Assembly: GCA_000231825.2 (NCBI GenBank)
Contig: JH720296.1
Location: forward strand, 1,315,666-1,379,665
Length of the DNA: 64,000 nucleotides
Direction: 5' to 3'
Source: Tetrahymena elliotti 4EA
Lineage: Eukaryota; Ciliophora; Oligohymenophorea; Hymenostomatida; Tetrahymenidae
This document shows, piece by piece, positions 25,801 to 37,051 of this stretch. Both the position numbers and the translations under genes were made by a program. The notes under the pieces are model-generated. The model was not told the origin of the DNA. It saw nothing but the letters and a program-made list of their open reading frames with translations, and did no database searches. The first letter of the stretch is position 1. The number at the start of each line of letters is the position of its first letter.

Positions 25801-27301
25801 AATTTTTCCTTCTTCTCTTAATACTTTTTAAAGTTTTATAATAATGCTCTCAATCCTCCCTATTTGTTTCCTCTTTAAATTTAACTAAAAATCAAGCTCA
25901 ATCTTGAAAGTCCTTCAATTGTATTTCCTTCAACTTATTTCTAAATAAATAAAATAGTAAATAGTGGGAATAAAATAATAAATATTTTACCTTTAATTGC
26001 TTGCAATAATGCCATTTGTAAAATGCTATTTACACTTTTTATTTTAAAATTTATTAAGGGATTAATAAAACCTTTGATAGCTTTAATTTTAAAATTTCTT
26101 GCTTTATAATCTATTCAGACTGGTTTTTTCTTGCAGAATTCATTATTTAAAAGAATGCATTTGATTTATTTTTATGCTTGCATGATTCCATCAAGGCTGA
26201 GAGTCTCCAAAAGTATAAATTCTTTCTTTGCTAATTTACAAAAACATTTATGTCAGTAATGATTTCCAAAATGTTTAATTTATTATTTTCTTCAAAAACT
26301 TCCTTCAAAGTATTTGATAAACTTGATTCAACTAAATTCTTGAATTTGCGTTTATTGAACATTCTTAAACGAGTAATAAGGTCTCCTAATTTTTCCACTA
26401 TCTCTTCAAAGCATTTGCTAAGAACATTTAAAGCTAAAGTGATATTAGGTTCTCTATCTTTTAAGGCTTCTAAAAACATATGTTACATCCTTCCAACATT
26501 GCTCAAATGCAATTCAATCATATTTTAAAGAGTTTTTTCTGACATTTTTGTTAAGCAAAGGTCATTTAATTCACATCCTATTCTTCTTATAAATTCTACC
26601 ATCTCACGCATAACATTAGAGGGTTATATAGGAGTATCAGCATTTGATAGCTTTCTCGAAAAATTATAATTTGTTCCCTATGCAACCAAAAGTCCTGATT
26701 GATTAGTATTATCTATATGAATAGATCTAGTTGTAGGTTCAAAGTAATCATAGTGCTGTACTTATTCACTCACTTTAGAACTATTTTGAATGTAACTATT
26801 ATTATTGATATTTTAAAAATGATTCTTTTTTTCGCTTTTTTTTCTTGGATAGTTTTGATTTTCTAAATTTTCATTATTTAAATTGCTGATTTCGTTTTAT
26901 GAAATATTCTTTAGCATTTATCTTTTTTTATTGCTTCCAAATCCTCCTGAATTATTAGCAAGCTCGTTGAATGATAATTCTTCATTACAAAATTCATTTT
27001 CTTTTCCAAAAAATGCAGTTCCATGATCTAATGATCTATTCTTTTCCCTTCTTTTCTATACCTATGAAGGAGAGGTAGAATTCTCATTAAAATAAACTTA
27101 TTGTGGCTGCTTAGAAAAATAATTTGAGTTTTGATTATGCTTTCCTCCAGAATTTAATAAGATACTATTATTATTACTCTAGTTGGATATTGTTTTAGGC
27201 GTTTTTGGAAAGCAAATACTTTTCAACCTCTCAATATCTCCTAATTACTCTTACCTAAACTACATATATTGGGATTTACTTGCATTTTTAGAAGCACTCA
27301 T
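22850..27301 (-). CDS. Large helical protein with Trp-containing repeat-like segments, function unknown
   Basis: Exons 27301-25991, 25940-24968, 24903-24665, 24599-24495 and 24418-22850 total 4,197 nt (1,398 aa), all in phase. After an S/N-rich N-terminus, residues ~220-870 are charged helix with recurring segments centred on one Trp, such as AFYKWHYCKQLK, KYFSVWKQQNYERL and SFIKWIDFVMQK. They loosely recall centrin-binding Sfi1-type repeats (hydrophobic-x2-x3-W), a protein class abundant in ciliate cortex, but I could not align a strict repeat. The C-terminal ~500 residues are N/Q/S-rich with a few FG-like spots (NTFGAQQFGFN, SNIFGNTSS). A basal-body or cortical structural role is a guess; a nucleoporin role is less likely because FG motifs are sparse. 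Start MSASKNASKSQYMQ; stop TGA at 22850-22852. Confidence 0.85.
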
Positions 27302-28435
27302 TGCTATTTGAGAGTTATGAACTTGTTACAATTAATATGTCTTTTGTTATATTAATGAATACTATAAAATATTAATGTATTGAGTAAAAATTTTTCTTTT
27401 CAAAATTTATTTTATTCAAATTAGTTCTTCGATTCAAAAATGTGATGATAACAATCAAATTAAAGATATTATTATTTGATTTTTAAATTTTGCTCATTTC
27501 AATTTTAATTAATTATAACATAACAACCAATTAAAATTTGAATATTCAACTCATTCATATTTTCATCATTCTTAACTTTTTATTTGAAAATACCCATATT
27601 ATCAATAGTATTTTTTATCACTATTCATCAAGCCATTTATTTAAATACTTCAAAATCAAATATAAATATTTACAAAATTTATAATAACAACTAAAAAATT
27701 CCAAACATGTGTTTATAATTTTTTTTAATAATCTTAATTAAAAAAATAAAAATCAATAAATTTCTAATCTAAATTTAAAAACAAAAATCCAAAATATTTA
27801 ATATTAATAAATGTAATTTCATTAAAAATAATTGAATTTATTAAACACATTTTTAAGAAAGCATCTATAATAATTTAATTTAACAAATATTAATAACATA
27901 TGAAATATTTTAAAGTCTTTTTTTTTATTTAGAAATATAAATTATTTTTTTATAAAAATTTAAAAAAATTTCACATCTAACAAGTTAATAAAATATTTTT
28001 TTTAAACTATTGAAAAATAACATTATAAAAATTGATGTATTAATTACTTTTTTAAAATACAAAAACACATAATTGATGATTAGCTCAGAACTGGATTTTT
28101 TGTGATTTTATTTTCAGTAAATAAATAATAAGAATCTTTATTTTGATTATTTTTAATTCAATATTTTAGATTTTTCTGAGTAAAAAGAAATAATTCTAAT
28201 AGATAAAAAAGAGTATTTTCAAAAAATTTAATTATGCAAAGAAAAAATAAATTATGTGAATGAAATGAATAAAAAATGAAAGCATTTAAAATACTTAAAG
28301 ACTTTAATTTAAAATATTTTATTGCTAAAACAAAAATAAAGTTTTTTTTTTAAGAATGATGATTATAATAAATGAATGCATTATATAATTATAAAAACTT
28401 AATAAATTAAATGAAATTTATATTTTTAATTAGAA
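27302..28435. other. Intergenic, no gene seen
   Basis: About 1.1 kb of very AT-rich DNA with poly-A and poly-T tracts. No frame with protein-like composition was found on either strand. Confidence 0.6.
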
Positions 28436-29761
28436 TCAAAGATTAGCTCTAACCAGAAGGTTATTTAATGATTCTATGTATGAATTTTAATATGTTTTTG
28501 GATATAGTATTTTATTTTATTGCTATAACATACTGAAAGCCTTTTTCATATTAAGGAATTTTTCTTAATTTATGGGTGTTAGAAATTTCAGTATATGAGG
28601 AGTTTTTAAAAAACTATATATCGTATGATAAAAGTCTTTTGAATAGTGAGTACAATTAGCTACTTATTTTTCTACATTTTTTTAAGAGAATACATCTTCT
28701 ACTGAAATATGCTTTCTAAAAGCTTTTTCAAAGACTTAGAATAGATTATTACTTTAATAGTCATGAAGAGTCATGTTTCCTAACAGGCACTAACAAAGAG
28801 TTTCTAAAGATTCTTGAATATCATGAACACAAGTTGTTTGTACTTATTTATCAAACTCAGTCCAAGGCTTCTACCCTAACCTTTTTCTTTTTTCCTAGGC
28901 CTCTATGCTCCATTATTCAATTTAGTCATCATCCCATAGTAGGTAGTCTCTGTTTCTACTATCAAAAAACCAAAACTCTATTTTTTAGTTATACTTATGT
29001 GCTATAAATGATCCCCAATGATTAGTAATTCCTAACATCATTACAAAGACAATGTGCTAATCTTTTTTGTTAAATTTAATAAATTAATCAATCATTTATT
29101 ATAGTTCCTTTTATTAGTAGTCTCCTAAGACAATACGGCCAAACTAGTATTCCCATGAGTAGTAAAGAACTTTGAAATTTTATTCATCTTGAAGTGCTTT
29201 GTTAAATCTAGGATGTCTTTTTAAACAAACATTTAAATAAGAACGTTCAAAATCTCCATGATGAACATCCTATTACCTCCATGGCCATTTATCATTTTTA
29301 GATTCATTATTCAGCTTATATTACCATATAAATTTAGAGATGTCATTCTTAAATTTCCAAAACTCTCCGCTAGAAAGTATTCTCAGTTCTCTATTAACAT
29401 TTTGTTCTTTTAAGGCTTCTATAACTTCAAGAATATTAAATGTAGCATGGTAGCCACATACATTTGCTACAAATTATTGATGGACTTTAGCATGATAAAG
29501 ACTATATTCCTACTATGATATAAAATGAGTAAAGGGGACTGAACGTATAATTTCTAATGAATTTCTATCAAAAATATCTTTAATCATAACAACTTTATTT
29601 TTATTTTCTTCTATCTCTATGTAATTGTTATTCTTCATTTAATATTTCTAAGGATTAAAAGTTTTAAAGACATCATCAAGCATTTCTTTAAGGCAGCTGT
29701 TGACAATTAAATCTCTTTGGTAATTGTCATCAATTTCTATTTCAATAGTAAACTTAACCAT
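28436..29761 (-). CDS. Putative papain-like cysteine peptidase (Cys-His-Asp order)
   Basis: Single 442-codon frame (441 aa) from ATG 29761 (MVKFTIEIEIDDNYQRDL) to TGA 28436-28438. Three features suggest a thiol peptidase. NVCGYHATFNILEVIEAL has Cys102 at the start of a helix; ITNHWGSFIAHKY has His248 followed by Trp; EFWFFDSRNRDYL has Asp267 after a beta strand. The C-H-D order and CGYxxxFN-like signature resemble Ufm1/ubiquitin-directed peptidases of the C78 type, while the HW...DS pairing resembles C48 (Ulp/SENP) proteases, in which the Cys comes last. No signal peptide, so probably cytosolic. Substrate unknown. An in-frame TGA lies two codons before the ATG, but exon-like sequence just upstream (29960-30120) means a further 5' exon cannot be excluded. 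Confidence 0.75.
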
Positions 29762-29959
29762 TTCTCAGAATTCTCTTAAAATAAAGTGAAACTTTTAATA
29801 TCTTATGAATACTCTTCTATTTGTAAAAGCTTATGAAAATGTCAATTTACTTTATTTATATTGCTAGGATTATGTTAATTATTAGTTATTTTAGATTATT
29901 TTTGTATTCCAGTTAATAATAATTTATTTTTTTGATTAAATCTTATTGTAGACAATAAT

Positions 29960-30119
29960 TTTGATTCCTAGCCAACCTTATTAATCAATCAAAATTTACT
30001 TTATTTTCATTTCAAAGATTAGATCTAATAAACTCTGATTGTGGTCTAATTTTTCGATCTACTCTAAATCATCAAACCAATTAATTTTTGAACTCTTTTG
30101 TTGAGGAATAAAAACTACC
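29960..30119 (-). CDS. Exon-like fragment, unassigned
   Basis: Directly after an intron-like acceptor (TTTTAAATAG) the minus strand reads VVFIPQQKSSKINWFDDL, continuing with EQIEKLDHNQSLLDLIFEMK. The acidic, Q-containing composition is like the real proteins nearby and unlike AT noise. It is followed by a donor-like GTAAATTTTG. It lies just upstream of the peptidase gene on the same strand and could be its 5' exon, but no phase-consistent junction was found. Confidence 0.4.
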
Positions 30120-30620
30120 TATTTAAAATAAATTAATATGTTTTATTAAATTTATAATAATTTATGAATTTTATGTTAACTAAATTGGTAATATTAACAT
30201 TAATTTTGATCTTTTATTTTTTTTATAATTTTAATTTTATCCTATGATAAATATTCTTAAAATTTTAAGGATTCATTTACTTTGGTTTATCTTAAAAATC
30301 TATTTTAAGTCAATTTTCTAAAATTAACAAAACACTTCTTTTTAAATTTAAAAATTCAAAAATTTTTTCTTCATTTTAAATATTTTTGAGTGAAATTAAG
30401 TTTAGTTGCTAAATTTGATATGACTTTGGTTATTGAGCACATACTAATAATTTTGCTTATTTTGGTTGCTTGTGTTACAAAATTTTGAATAAGTAGAAGT
30501 AATTAAAAATTATTTGGTTATTTTAATTATCATTAAATCGATATTTGTATGTAATTTAAATTTGTCTATATTTTTAGCTCCTACTGGTCCCCCTCCAAAT
30601 AACGAAATAGAATTTCAAAC

Positions 30621-30902
30621 ATGCAAAAGATTGAAATTAATTTTTTGAGGTGGGGCTCTATAGATAGAGTAATAGTAAATCATAATTACTAAATCCTTGG
30701 AGAATTGAAACTCAGTTACCAGTTAAGCAGGTTAGGCAGGTTAGGCTCATTTTTTTAATTTTTAAGGTAAAAAAATACAGAAAGAAAAAGAAATGAAGTC
30801 AGAAAGAGAAGTGTTAAAGATTCATTGAAAATTAAAATATATATTGAACAAGATGAGAATAAATATGGCGTATGTATGGTACATGATAAAAATATGTGTT
30901 GA
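30621..30902 (+). CDS. Short open frame, doubtful
   Basis: ATG at 30621 opens 93 codons: MQKIEINFLRWGSIDRVIVN, later SVKDSLKIKIYIEQDENKYG, to TGA 30900-30902. The frame also extends upstream to an acceptor-like TATTTTTAG near 30586. Composition in the second half is protein-like. The opposite strand is also open for over 100 codons here, so at most one of the two can be real. Confidence 0.3.
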
Positions 30903-31186
30903 TACCTAGGTGAGTAGGTAATTTAAATTTGATATAATTAAATAGATATTAATTATAAAAATTTGATTGATTGATTGGTAAATTATATTTTATATTTGGA
31001 TCAGCTTTTGTTTTCTGAATTTGTATAAGTTTTATTAATATTTCTTAAATTTAAATAAGTTGTTTTAAACTAATTATTTGTTTATTTGTTTTTATTATTT
31101 GTGTTTGTATGTCGATTTTGAGTAATAAACTAATTTCTAAGTATTTATTTAGTTATTCATTTGCTTTTAAAGCCTTTATTGTAATT

Positions 31187-32572
31187 TCAAGAGTTAGCCA
31201 AATCTATTGTTGTATTGTAATAGCTTTTGCTTTCGTATGTATTCTTTTGTTTTTTCTTTTCATTTTTAGGGTTTGAAAAAGATTTTTCACGAACGTTTGG
31301 ATTGTCATTTAATCCATATTCATTTTAATTTTAGGGAGTTAGAATCTTATTACAAACTTAGTATTCTTCATCTTCTTCCTCTTCTTCACCTTCATATATT
31401 TTTTCATTTTGCTAAAGAGATAGATATTATTTAGCAGTATGATGTAGTTAGCTACTTGAATTGTTTCTGTCCGATTTAGTGGCATGACTCCTTTAATTTT
31501 AAGCATCACTGTCTGTGTTTTATAGCACATCCATAGATTTTAAAGCTTTTTTCTTTTTATTTGGTATTGAATTCTCAATATCACTTATCACCGAGTCAGT
31601 GTATTGTGAACAGTTTTCAAAGAAATTAGCTTGCTTCTACTATTCATTTTTTCCTTCACTAATCTAATCTTTATCAGAAAAAAATCCATCTATTTATTAA
31701 TAAAAAGAATCAACTTAATTTGAATTTTAAAATATTATAAGCTCACTTTATTTTGAATACGAAGTCTGCACTGGAGTTGAAGATTTTTGCTCTTCTTGCA
31801 AAGAGACTTGAAAGTTTTCATATGCAAATTTCTTACATAATTTCATAGTCCTTTTCATTATAACAAGCAAATATATGCTTACAAATAGACTGAATGTTTG
31901 GATCATAGTGAATATGCATCCAAGAATGATATCTTCTAATTAGATTTATGACTTTGAGTAATTTGGATCATCTATATATTTATTAGTTAAATTTAAATAT
32001 ATACAGAATAATAAATTAATTTACTTTTTGAGTATCTAATTAAAACATTGAGGATTAAAGCATCGTATATAAGGCCTACAGTAGCTGATCTATTTTCATA
32101 TTAATAAAAGATTTATAAAAATATAAAAAACAATGTTTTAGCTTTAGCATATGGTCATTATTTTTTAAAATATGTATCAAAATATAATCTTTTACGCCAC
32201 ATTATGCACTATGTATATTTTCAATTTTCTCCAGTGAGTCATATATATGAGAAACAAGGCTAATATCACTCCAAAAGCGCACTATTATTTTTATTAAAAA
32301 TCATTATAATTAATTATCATTCAGAAAACAAATAGCTCAACAAATCGTTTTTAACAAAGAAGAATAAAAAGCATATATTATACCTGAGTTATTCCTAACG
32401 TAAGCCTCAATTAAAACTTAGATTATGATAGGAGATTCAGTATAAAGATTGCAACAGAGCTGCATAATATAATCCCAGCAATTAAATAATTTATTTTACA
32501 AATTCGACTTAATTTTTTTTTATTAATATTCTACTCCTCTAGCAGAGGTTTGCATCTATTATCTAGATCCAT
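31187..32572 (-). CDS. Multi-pass membrane protein with acidic cytoplasmic-type tail, function unknown
   Basis: Exons 32572-32384, 32281-32196, 32089-32025 and 31971-31187 total 1,125 nt (374 aa). The N-terminus MDLDNRCKPLLEEQ carries an acidic-dileucine-like sequence (in lysosome/endosome proteins this can be a sorting signal; here inference). It is followed by hydrophobic spans YLIAGIILCSSVAIFILNLL, CAFGVILALFLIYM and LGCIFTMIQTFSLFVSIYLL, plus a shorter hydrophobic stretch ATVGLIYDALILNVLI. That gives about four membrane segments in the first 170 residues. The C-terminal ~200 residues are polar, with an EGEEEEEDEE run near residue 300. No family was recognised. The three introns fall between or near membrane segments. 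Confidence 0.8.
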
Positions 32573-34358
32573 ATTTTTTGAATAGTTTATGTAAATTCTA
32601 TTAAATTTCTGAAACTCCAAGTTCTAATTATAACTTTTAAAATGAATTTGAATTATGAAAGGATTCAGATTCCTTTTTAGCTGATTTTACTTATGTGTGT
32701 ATATGTATTAGTATTTTTAATAGAGATATTTGATTATTTAGTAAAAAGATTAACAATTACCAGATTTTCTTTTATTATTAAAAATTTGCTTTAAATTTAT
32801 ATAGTATTAGAATGTAAAGAAAAAGTTAAGCGTAAGTTAAGTTAATCAAGCATATTATTATTAACATATAAAATTTAGGATATATCTTTAATAGTTACTT
32901 CAACAATTTAAAAATTTTTTTGTTATCCTAGTTTTTTACTTAAAGCTCTAAGCTTAATTCTATTTCCGAAAAGATTCAACATATTTGGTTGGTTGATAGT
33001 TTGATTATCCATAAAAAATTAAATTATTCTGCCTAAAATACAAATATCCTTAAGAAAAACCTTCAAATTAAAAATAGCCTACTAATTTTAATTGAGAATA
33101 CCTACATAAATACATGAATGCCTACATAAATAAATATACATATAATCTTTATTTTGATTTATACCTAGAAAGAAATTAAAAAGGTAATTAGTTTTCACTT
33201 ACTCAAAACTGGATAATAAAATAAAAGAATTTATTTACTCATTTTTTTAGATTTTTTCTCATTTAAGGAAAAGGAAATTATTTTAAAACAATATTTAAAT
33301 TATAAATAACATAGACGTTTAAAATTGTTCATTTTAAATGAAAAATATTTATAATTTAAGGTAGAATCCATCAATATTTCAATTTAATTTATATTTAATA
33401 ATTTTATACTAAATTAAATTTTAAGATTTGTTTAATCTTGATCTTAAATTATTTATCTGAAAATTAGGTAATATAAAAGAAGTAATTAATTTTACTTACT
33501 CATTATTAAATTAATTGGTTTATAAACTCACATATTTTAAAATAATATTTCAAGCTAATAACAAATTTAACCTCCTTCATTCATTTTAAGATAAACTTTT
33601 CATTTTATTTATTTAATTTTGATTATATTTTATACAAATTTAGTTAAAAGAATAAATTTTATCTAAAATGAATGAAATTATTTGTTCACAATTTTATTAT
33701 AAAAATTATCATTAGTTTTTACTTACTCAAAATTAGATAAAAAATTATAAATTAAAAAATTTATTCAATTTCATCAATGTGTTTTTTCAAATTTTTGAAA
33801 ATTTTAATGAGTATTTTATTTTCTTTTCTTTATTTATTGTTTTTGACAATTATTAGTTTACAAATACTGCAAATTTTTCATTATATTTGCATTATCAACC
33901 CGAGCAACAAAAACATTTTTTAAATTTTCAAATAAAATTTATTTACCAAATAATTTTGTACATTTCATTTGTCATATTTAGATGAATGAGTATTAAGATG
34001 ACAACAAATATATATTATAGGCTATATTCATTATTCAAATATGCTCATATTTTATTAAAAATATATTTAAATACTAATTAAAACTAAAATTTATCTTTTC
34101 TTAACCATTTTGCTTTTCTTTTAATTTAAAAATATTAATTTTATAATTACAAACTGAATTTTTTATTCTGAAATTGAACAATTTATTTAATTCGAAAATA
34201 AATATTCTACTAAATACAAATTAAATTTGTAGATGATTATTAATATTTCGTCATTTAAAAATTTAGTTGGTTATAATATATTATATTTTCAGTTGATTTT
34301 CTTTAAAAATTTTATTAGTGAATAACAAATACAATTTTTTATTTTTAGAGTATCTTTA
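32573..34358. other. Long intergenic region with a dispersed short repeat
   Basis: About 1.8 kb of AT-rich DNA without a convincing frame. It contains three spaced copies of a CTTACTCA-centred element (listed separately). Confidence 0.55.
33191..33740. repeat. Three spaced copies of a CTTACTCA-type element
   Basis: Copy 1 at 33191-33216 reads gttttcacttactcaaaact then ggataa. Copy 3 at 33715-33740 reads gtttttacttactcaaaatt then agataa. Copy 2 near 33489-33510 reads attttacttactcattatta. Copies 1 and 3 match over about 26 bp and both run into A/T-rich sequence with ATAAA; copy 2 is weaker. On the minus strand the core is TGAGTAAG. Confidence 0.45.
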
Positions 34359-36032
34359 TCATACTGATATAATTTGTTTGCAAACAGGACAATTTTTTTC
34401 ATTTTATAGCCATGAGTTGATGCAATCAGAGTGATAAAAATGCTGGCAAGGATTTAACTCCTTTAATTTCTCACTATTTTCAAAATCACATTAACAAATT
34501 GTACACATAGAGCTCTAGTCCTTCATTCTTAATTTATCATACCTTATTTCTTTGATTTTGTTAATATCTTCTGGTTTCATACCTCTACTTACATATCCTA
34601 TCTAATCCTACAAGTTAATAATTTCCTTTTATTTAGGTTTAAAAAGCATGTTTATCAAAATAACCCATAAAAATAAATCTACTTCATATGTCATATTATC
34701 CACATTTGGAGCTTGGTTTTAGTTTTAGTTATCTTATTCAATTTATTCCAAAGCGAGCATGTAAGCATATTACCTTTAAATCTCCATTTCCTCTCTTTGT
34801 CTTTATCTTCTTTACTATTTCTATTACTCTTGAATTCCTATTAATTATAATAGAATTGAGATAAAAATTAAATGAAAATTAAATACTTCTTTGTTGTTCT
34901 TTGCTCTCAAAATCTTGCAGCTTAGCTTCTAATTCTTTCACTCTATCTTACAACTTTTTATTTTCTTAGTAGAGATTAAATGTTTTTTCATCTTTTTCGC
35001 GGTATTTCTGTAACTCCTATTTATTTTTTAAATAGATATCATTCAAATAAAACATAAAAAAATCTATCAAATACTTTTTTTAGAATTTAGTTTTCTTGCT
35101 AAAGCTCTTGAATATGCTATTACTACCTTTTAGGTGAGTTATTTTAAGCTTCTATTTAAAAGGTATTTTAGATATTTTAAACAGACGTCTATTTATTCAT
35201 GAATTGCTGCTAATTCATATTAAAAGGTATCTATAAATCAGTTGGAGTTGGTTTATTTAGATATGTTTTCGTTAAAAAATCATTTCTTTACATTAAAAAA
35301 TTATTGTTGTTGTTGTTGCTATTAATATTTGTGTTGTTGTTGCTGTTATTCATAAAATTCGATGGTGTCATGCTAGAGTATTTATTGTCTTAAAAGTTAT
35401 TGTAATTTTAAAATTTTTGATTCAAGTTCATGTTCACTTAGTTCCCAAAAATCTAATTTTGTTGATTGTTTTTTTATTAAATTTCTTGAGATACACCTTA
35501 TTAAGGTGCATTTTACTTTGGAAATATAAATCTTTATTAGGGCTATTAAGATTGTTTATCATTATGATGTTAGATGTTCACCAAAAATGTGTTTCTTTAG
35601 TCTTCATTTTAAATTGGAAAGTCTTTTAAATTGAGTAAAATAGATAAGTCACTAATATTGAAAGAGTTAATGGAGGAGAAAGAACAATTTTATGGCAATT
35701 GGAAAAAAATTTTACTTGTTCCGTTATTATTGGGTTAATTACTTCTACGATTAAGCGGAAGTAAATTAGTATTTGTTTTATGAACTTAGAAAGTCTGATC
35801 TGAATTTACAATTTTTCAGTAAAAATAAAATGAATTTAAATTAAACATCATTTATGTTATATTTTTTTTTACTTTAAGTGTTGATCTTTTTGTTGAACTC
35901 TTCCATATTATTATTCATTTGTCTTCTTTTTTGTTCGAGTGATTTTTTAATATTTCTCAGAAAATAAAGCTGATCTATTTATTATCTTCTAATTTTTCTT
36001 TAATTTGGAGATTTTGTTGATTTCCAACGCAT
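34359..36032 (-). CDS. RING-H2 zinc-finger protein, probable E3 ubiquitin ligase
   Basis: Exons 36032-35873, 35799-35075, 35016-34887 and 34837-34359 total 1,494 nt (497 aa). The C-terminal RING-H2 is complete (about residues 445-492): CTICQCDF, LNPCQHFYHSDCINSW, CPVCKQ, giving the C3H2C3 ligand pattern. Just before it, IGYVSRGMKPEDINKIKEIR matches the linker found ahead of the RING in BIG BROTHER/RNF-like ligases. The middle (~300-400) is Q/E/K-rich coiled coil (RVKELEAKLQDFESK, QREEMEIQRQYAYMLALEQ), likely for self-association. The N-terminal 290 residues are N/Q-rich and begin MRWKSTKSPNQRKIRRQQID. Function as an E3 ligase follows from the RING family; substrates are unknown. The first intron is placed by phase and composition. 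Confidence 0.9.
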
Positions 36033-37051
36033 TAATTAATTGATTAATGATCAAAAAAATTAGAAATACTAATAACTATGCCTTTAAAAAAACAAATTCA
36101 CTCTCTAAAACTCTTTATTAGAAAGCAAGAAAGAATAATTTCCAAAAAATTTATTAATTCTATTTTTATTGATCCAATTATTTCAAAGTTTTTGCTTTCG
36201 AATTTTTAATTTTACTAGAAATAATATATTTTTTAAAAATAAATATTCAAAATCTTAACAAAATTAACTTCCTTTTCTTATAAATATTTTGCGAATTAAC
36301 AAATAGAACAAAATCATATTTTAAATAAATTAATTAATCTGGAATTGTGCATTTATTTAACTCCAAATTTTATCTCTTACTTTTTAATTTCATATTTAAA
36401 GATAAGAAAAACATTTAATAAAAGATGAAAACTTAAATAAAATAATTGCATTTTTCTTATCATAATTTACCTTTCCAGCAAACATTCATCTTTTTATTTA
36501 ATATCAATTTGAATAATAAAATGAAGAAATAGGTCTTAAAATAAGATTTATGAACGATTAATTAACAAATTGATTTAAATTAATTTATCATTTTTAAGAA
36601 GAAGTTACCCATTCTATTTTATTTAAAATAATTTTATTCTAAGTTTTTTAACATTTAGCTATCTTAAATATTACAATTTTACTGGATCCTTATTATTCTC
36701 AACAAGAATTTTTAGTTAATCAACAGGTTTAGAAATATATATTAAATTTATCAAAATAAAAAGGAATACAATGATTGATTAAAGATATTTTTAATTGTAT
36801 ATCTAAACATAATTTCTATCAAAAAAATTAATTAATTAATCCTATTTATTCTAACTTTTTTAATTTAATTATCATCAATATTAAACATCACAAACAAATA
36901 TGGGGTGAGAATTTTCACCATATTTAAAAGAGAAGTTTTGAATCTTTTTTAATAGATTTTGAAGTAGATTTTGAAATAATAGAATACAATAAATAATAAG
37001 ACACGTTTGGTAATTTATGAATTTTAAATTTTTTATTTTTAAAAAGAAATA
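36033..37051. other. Intergenic, no gene seen
   Basis: About 1 kb of AT-rich DNA between the RING gene start and the giant gene's stop. No protein-like frame was found on either strand. Confidence 0.6.

Larger units (their letters stand above)
29762..31186. other. Complex intergenic region with unresolved coding-like segments
   Basis: Two exon-like pieces lie here that I could not place in a full gene model: a minus-strand segment near 29960-30120 and a plus-strand frame at 30621-30902 (both listed). The stretch 30580-30740 is visibly richer in G and C than its surroundings, with a short repeat, GCAGGTTAGGCAGGTTAGGC. Confidence 0.5.

Noticed and set aside
30640..30740. Possible tRNA or small structured RNA in the GC-richer patch
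   Set aside because: A T-loop-like TTTCAATTC is present on the minus strand, but no acceptor, D or anticodon stems could be paired.
31270..31420. Plus-strand frame after an acceptor-like TTTTTAG (GFEKDFSRTFGLSF...)
   Set aside because: Antisense to the last exon of the four-exon membrane-protein gene, which ends properly at TGA 31187-31189.
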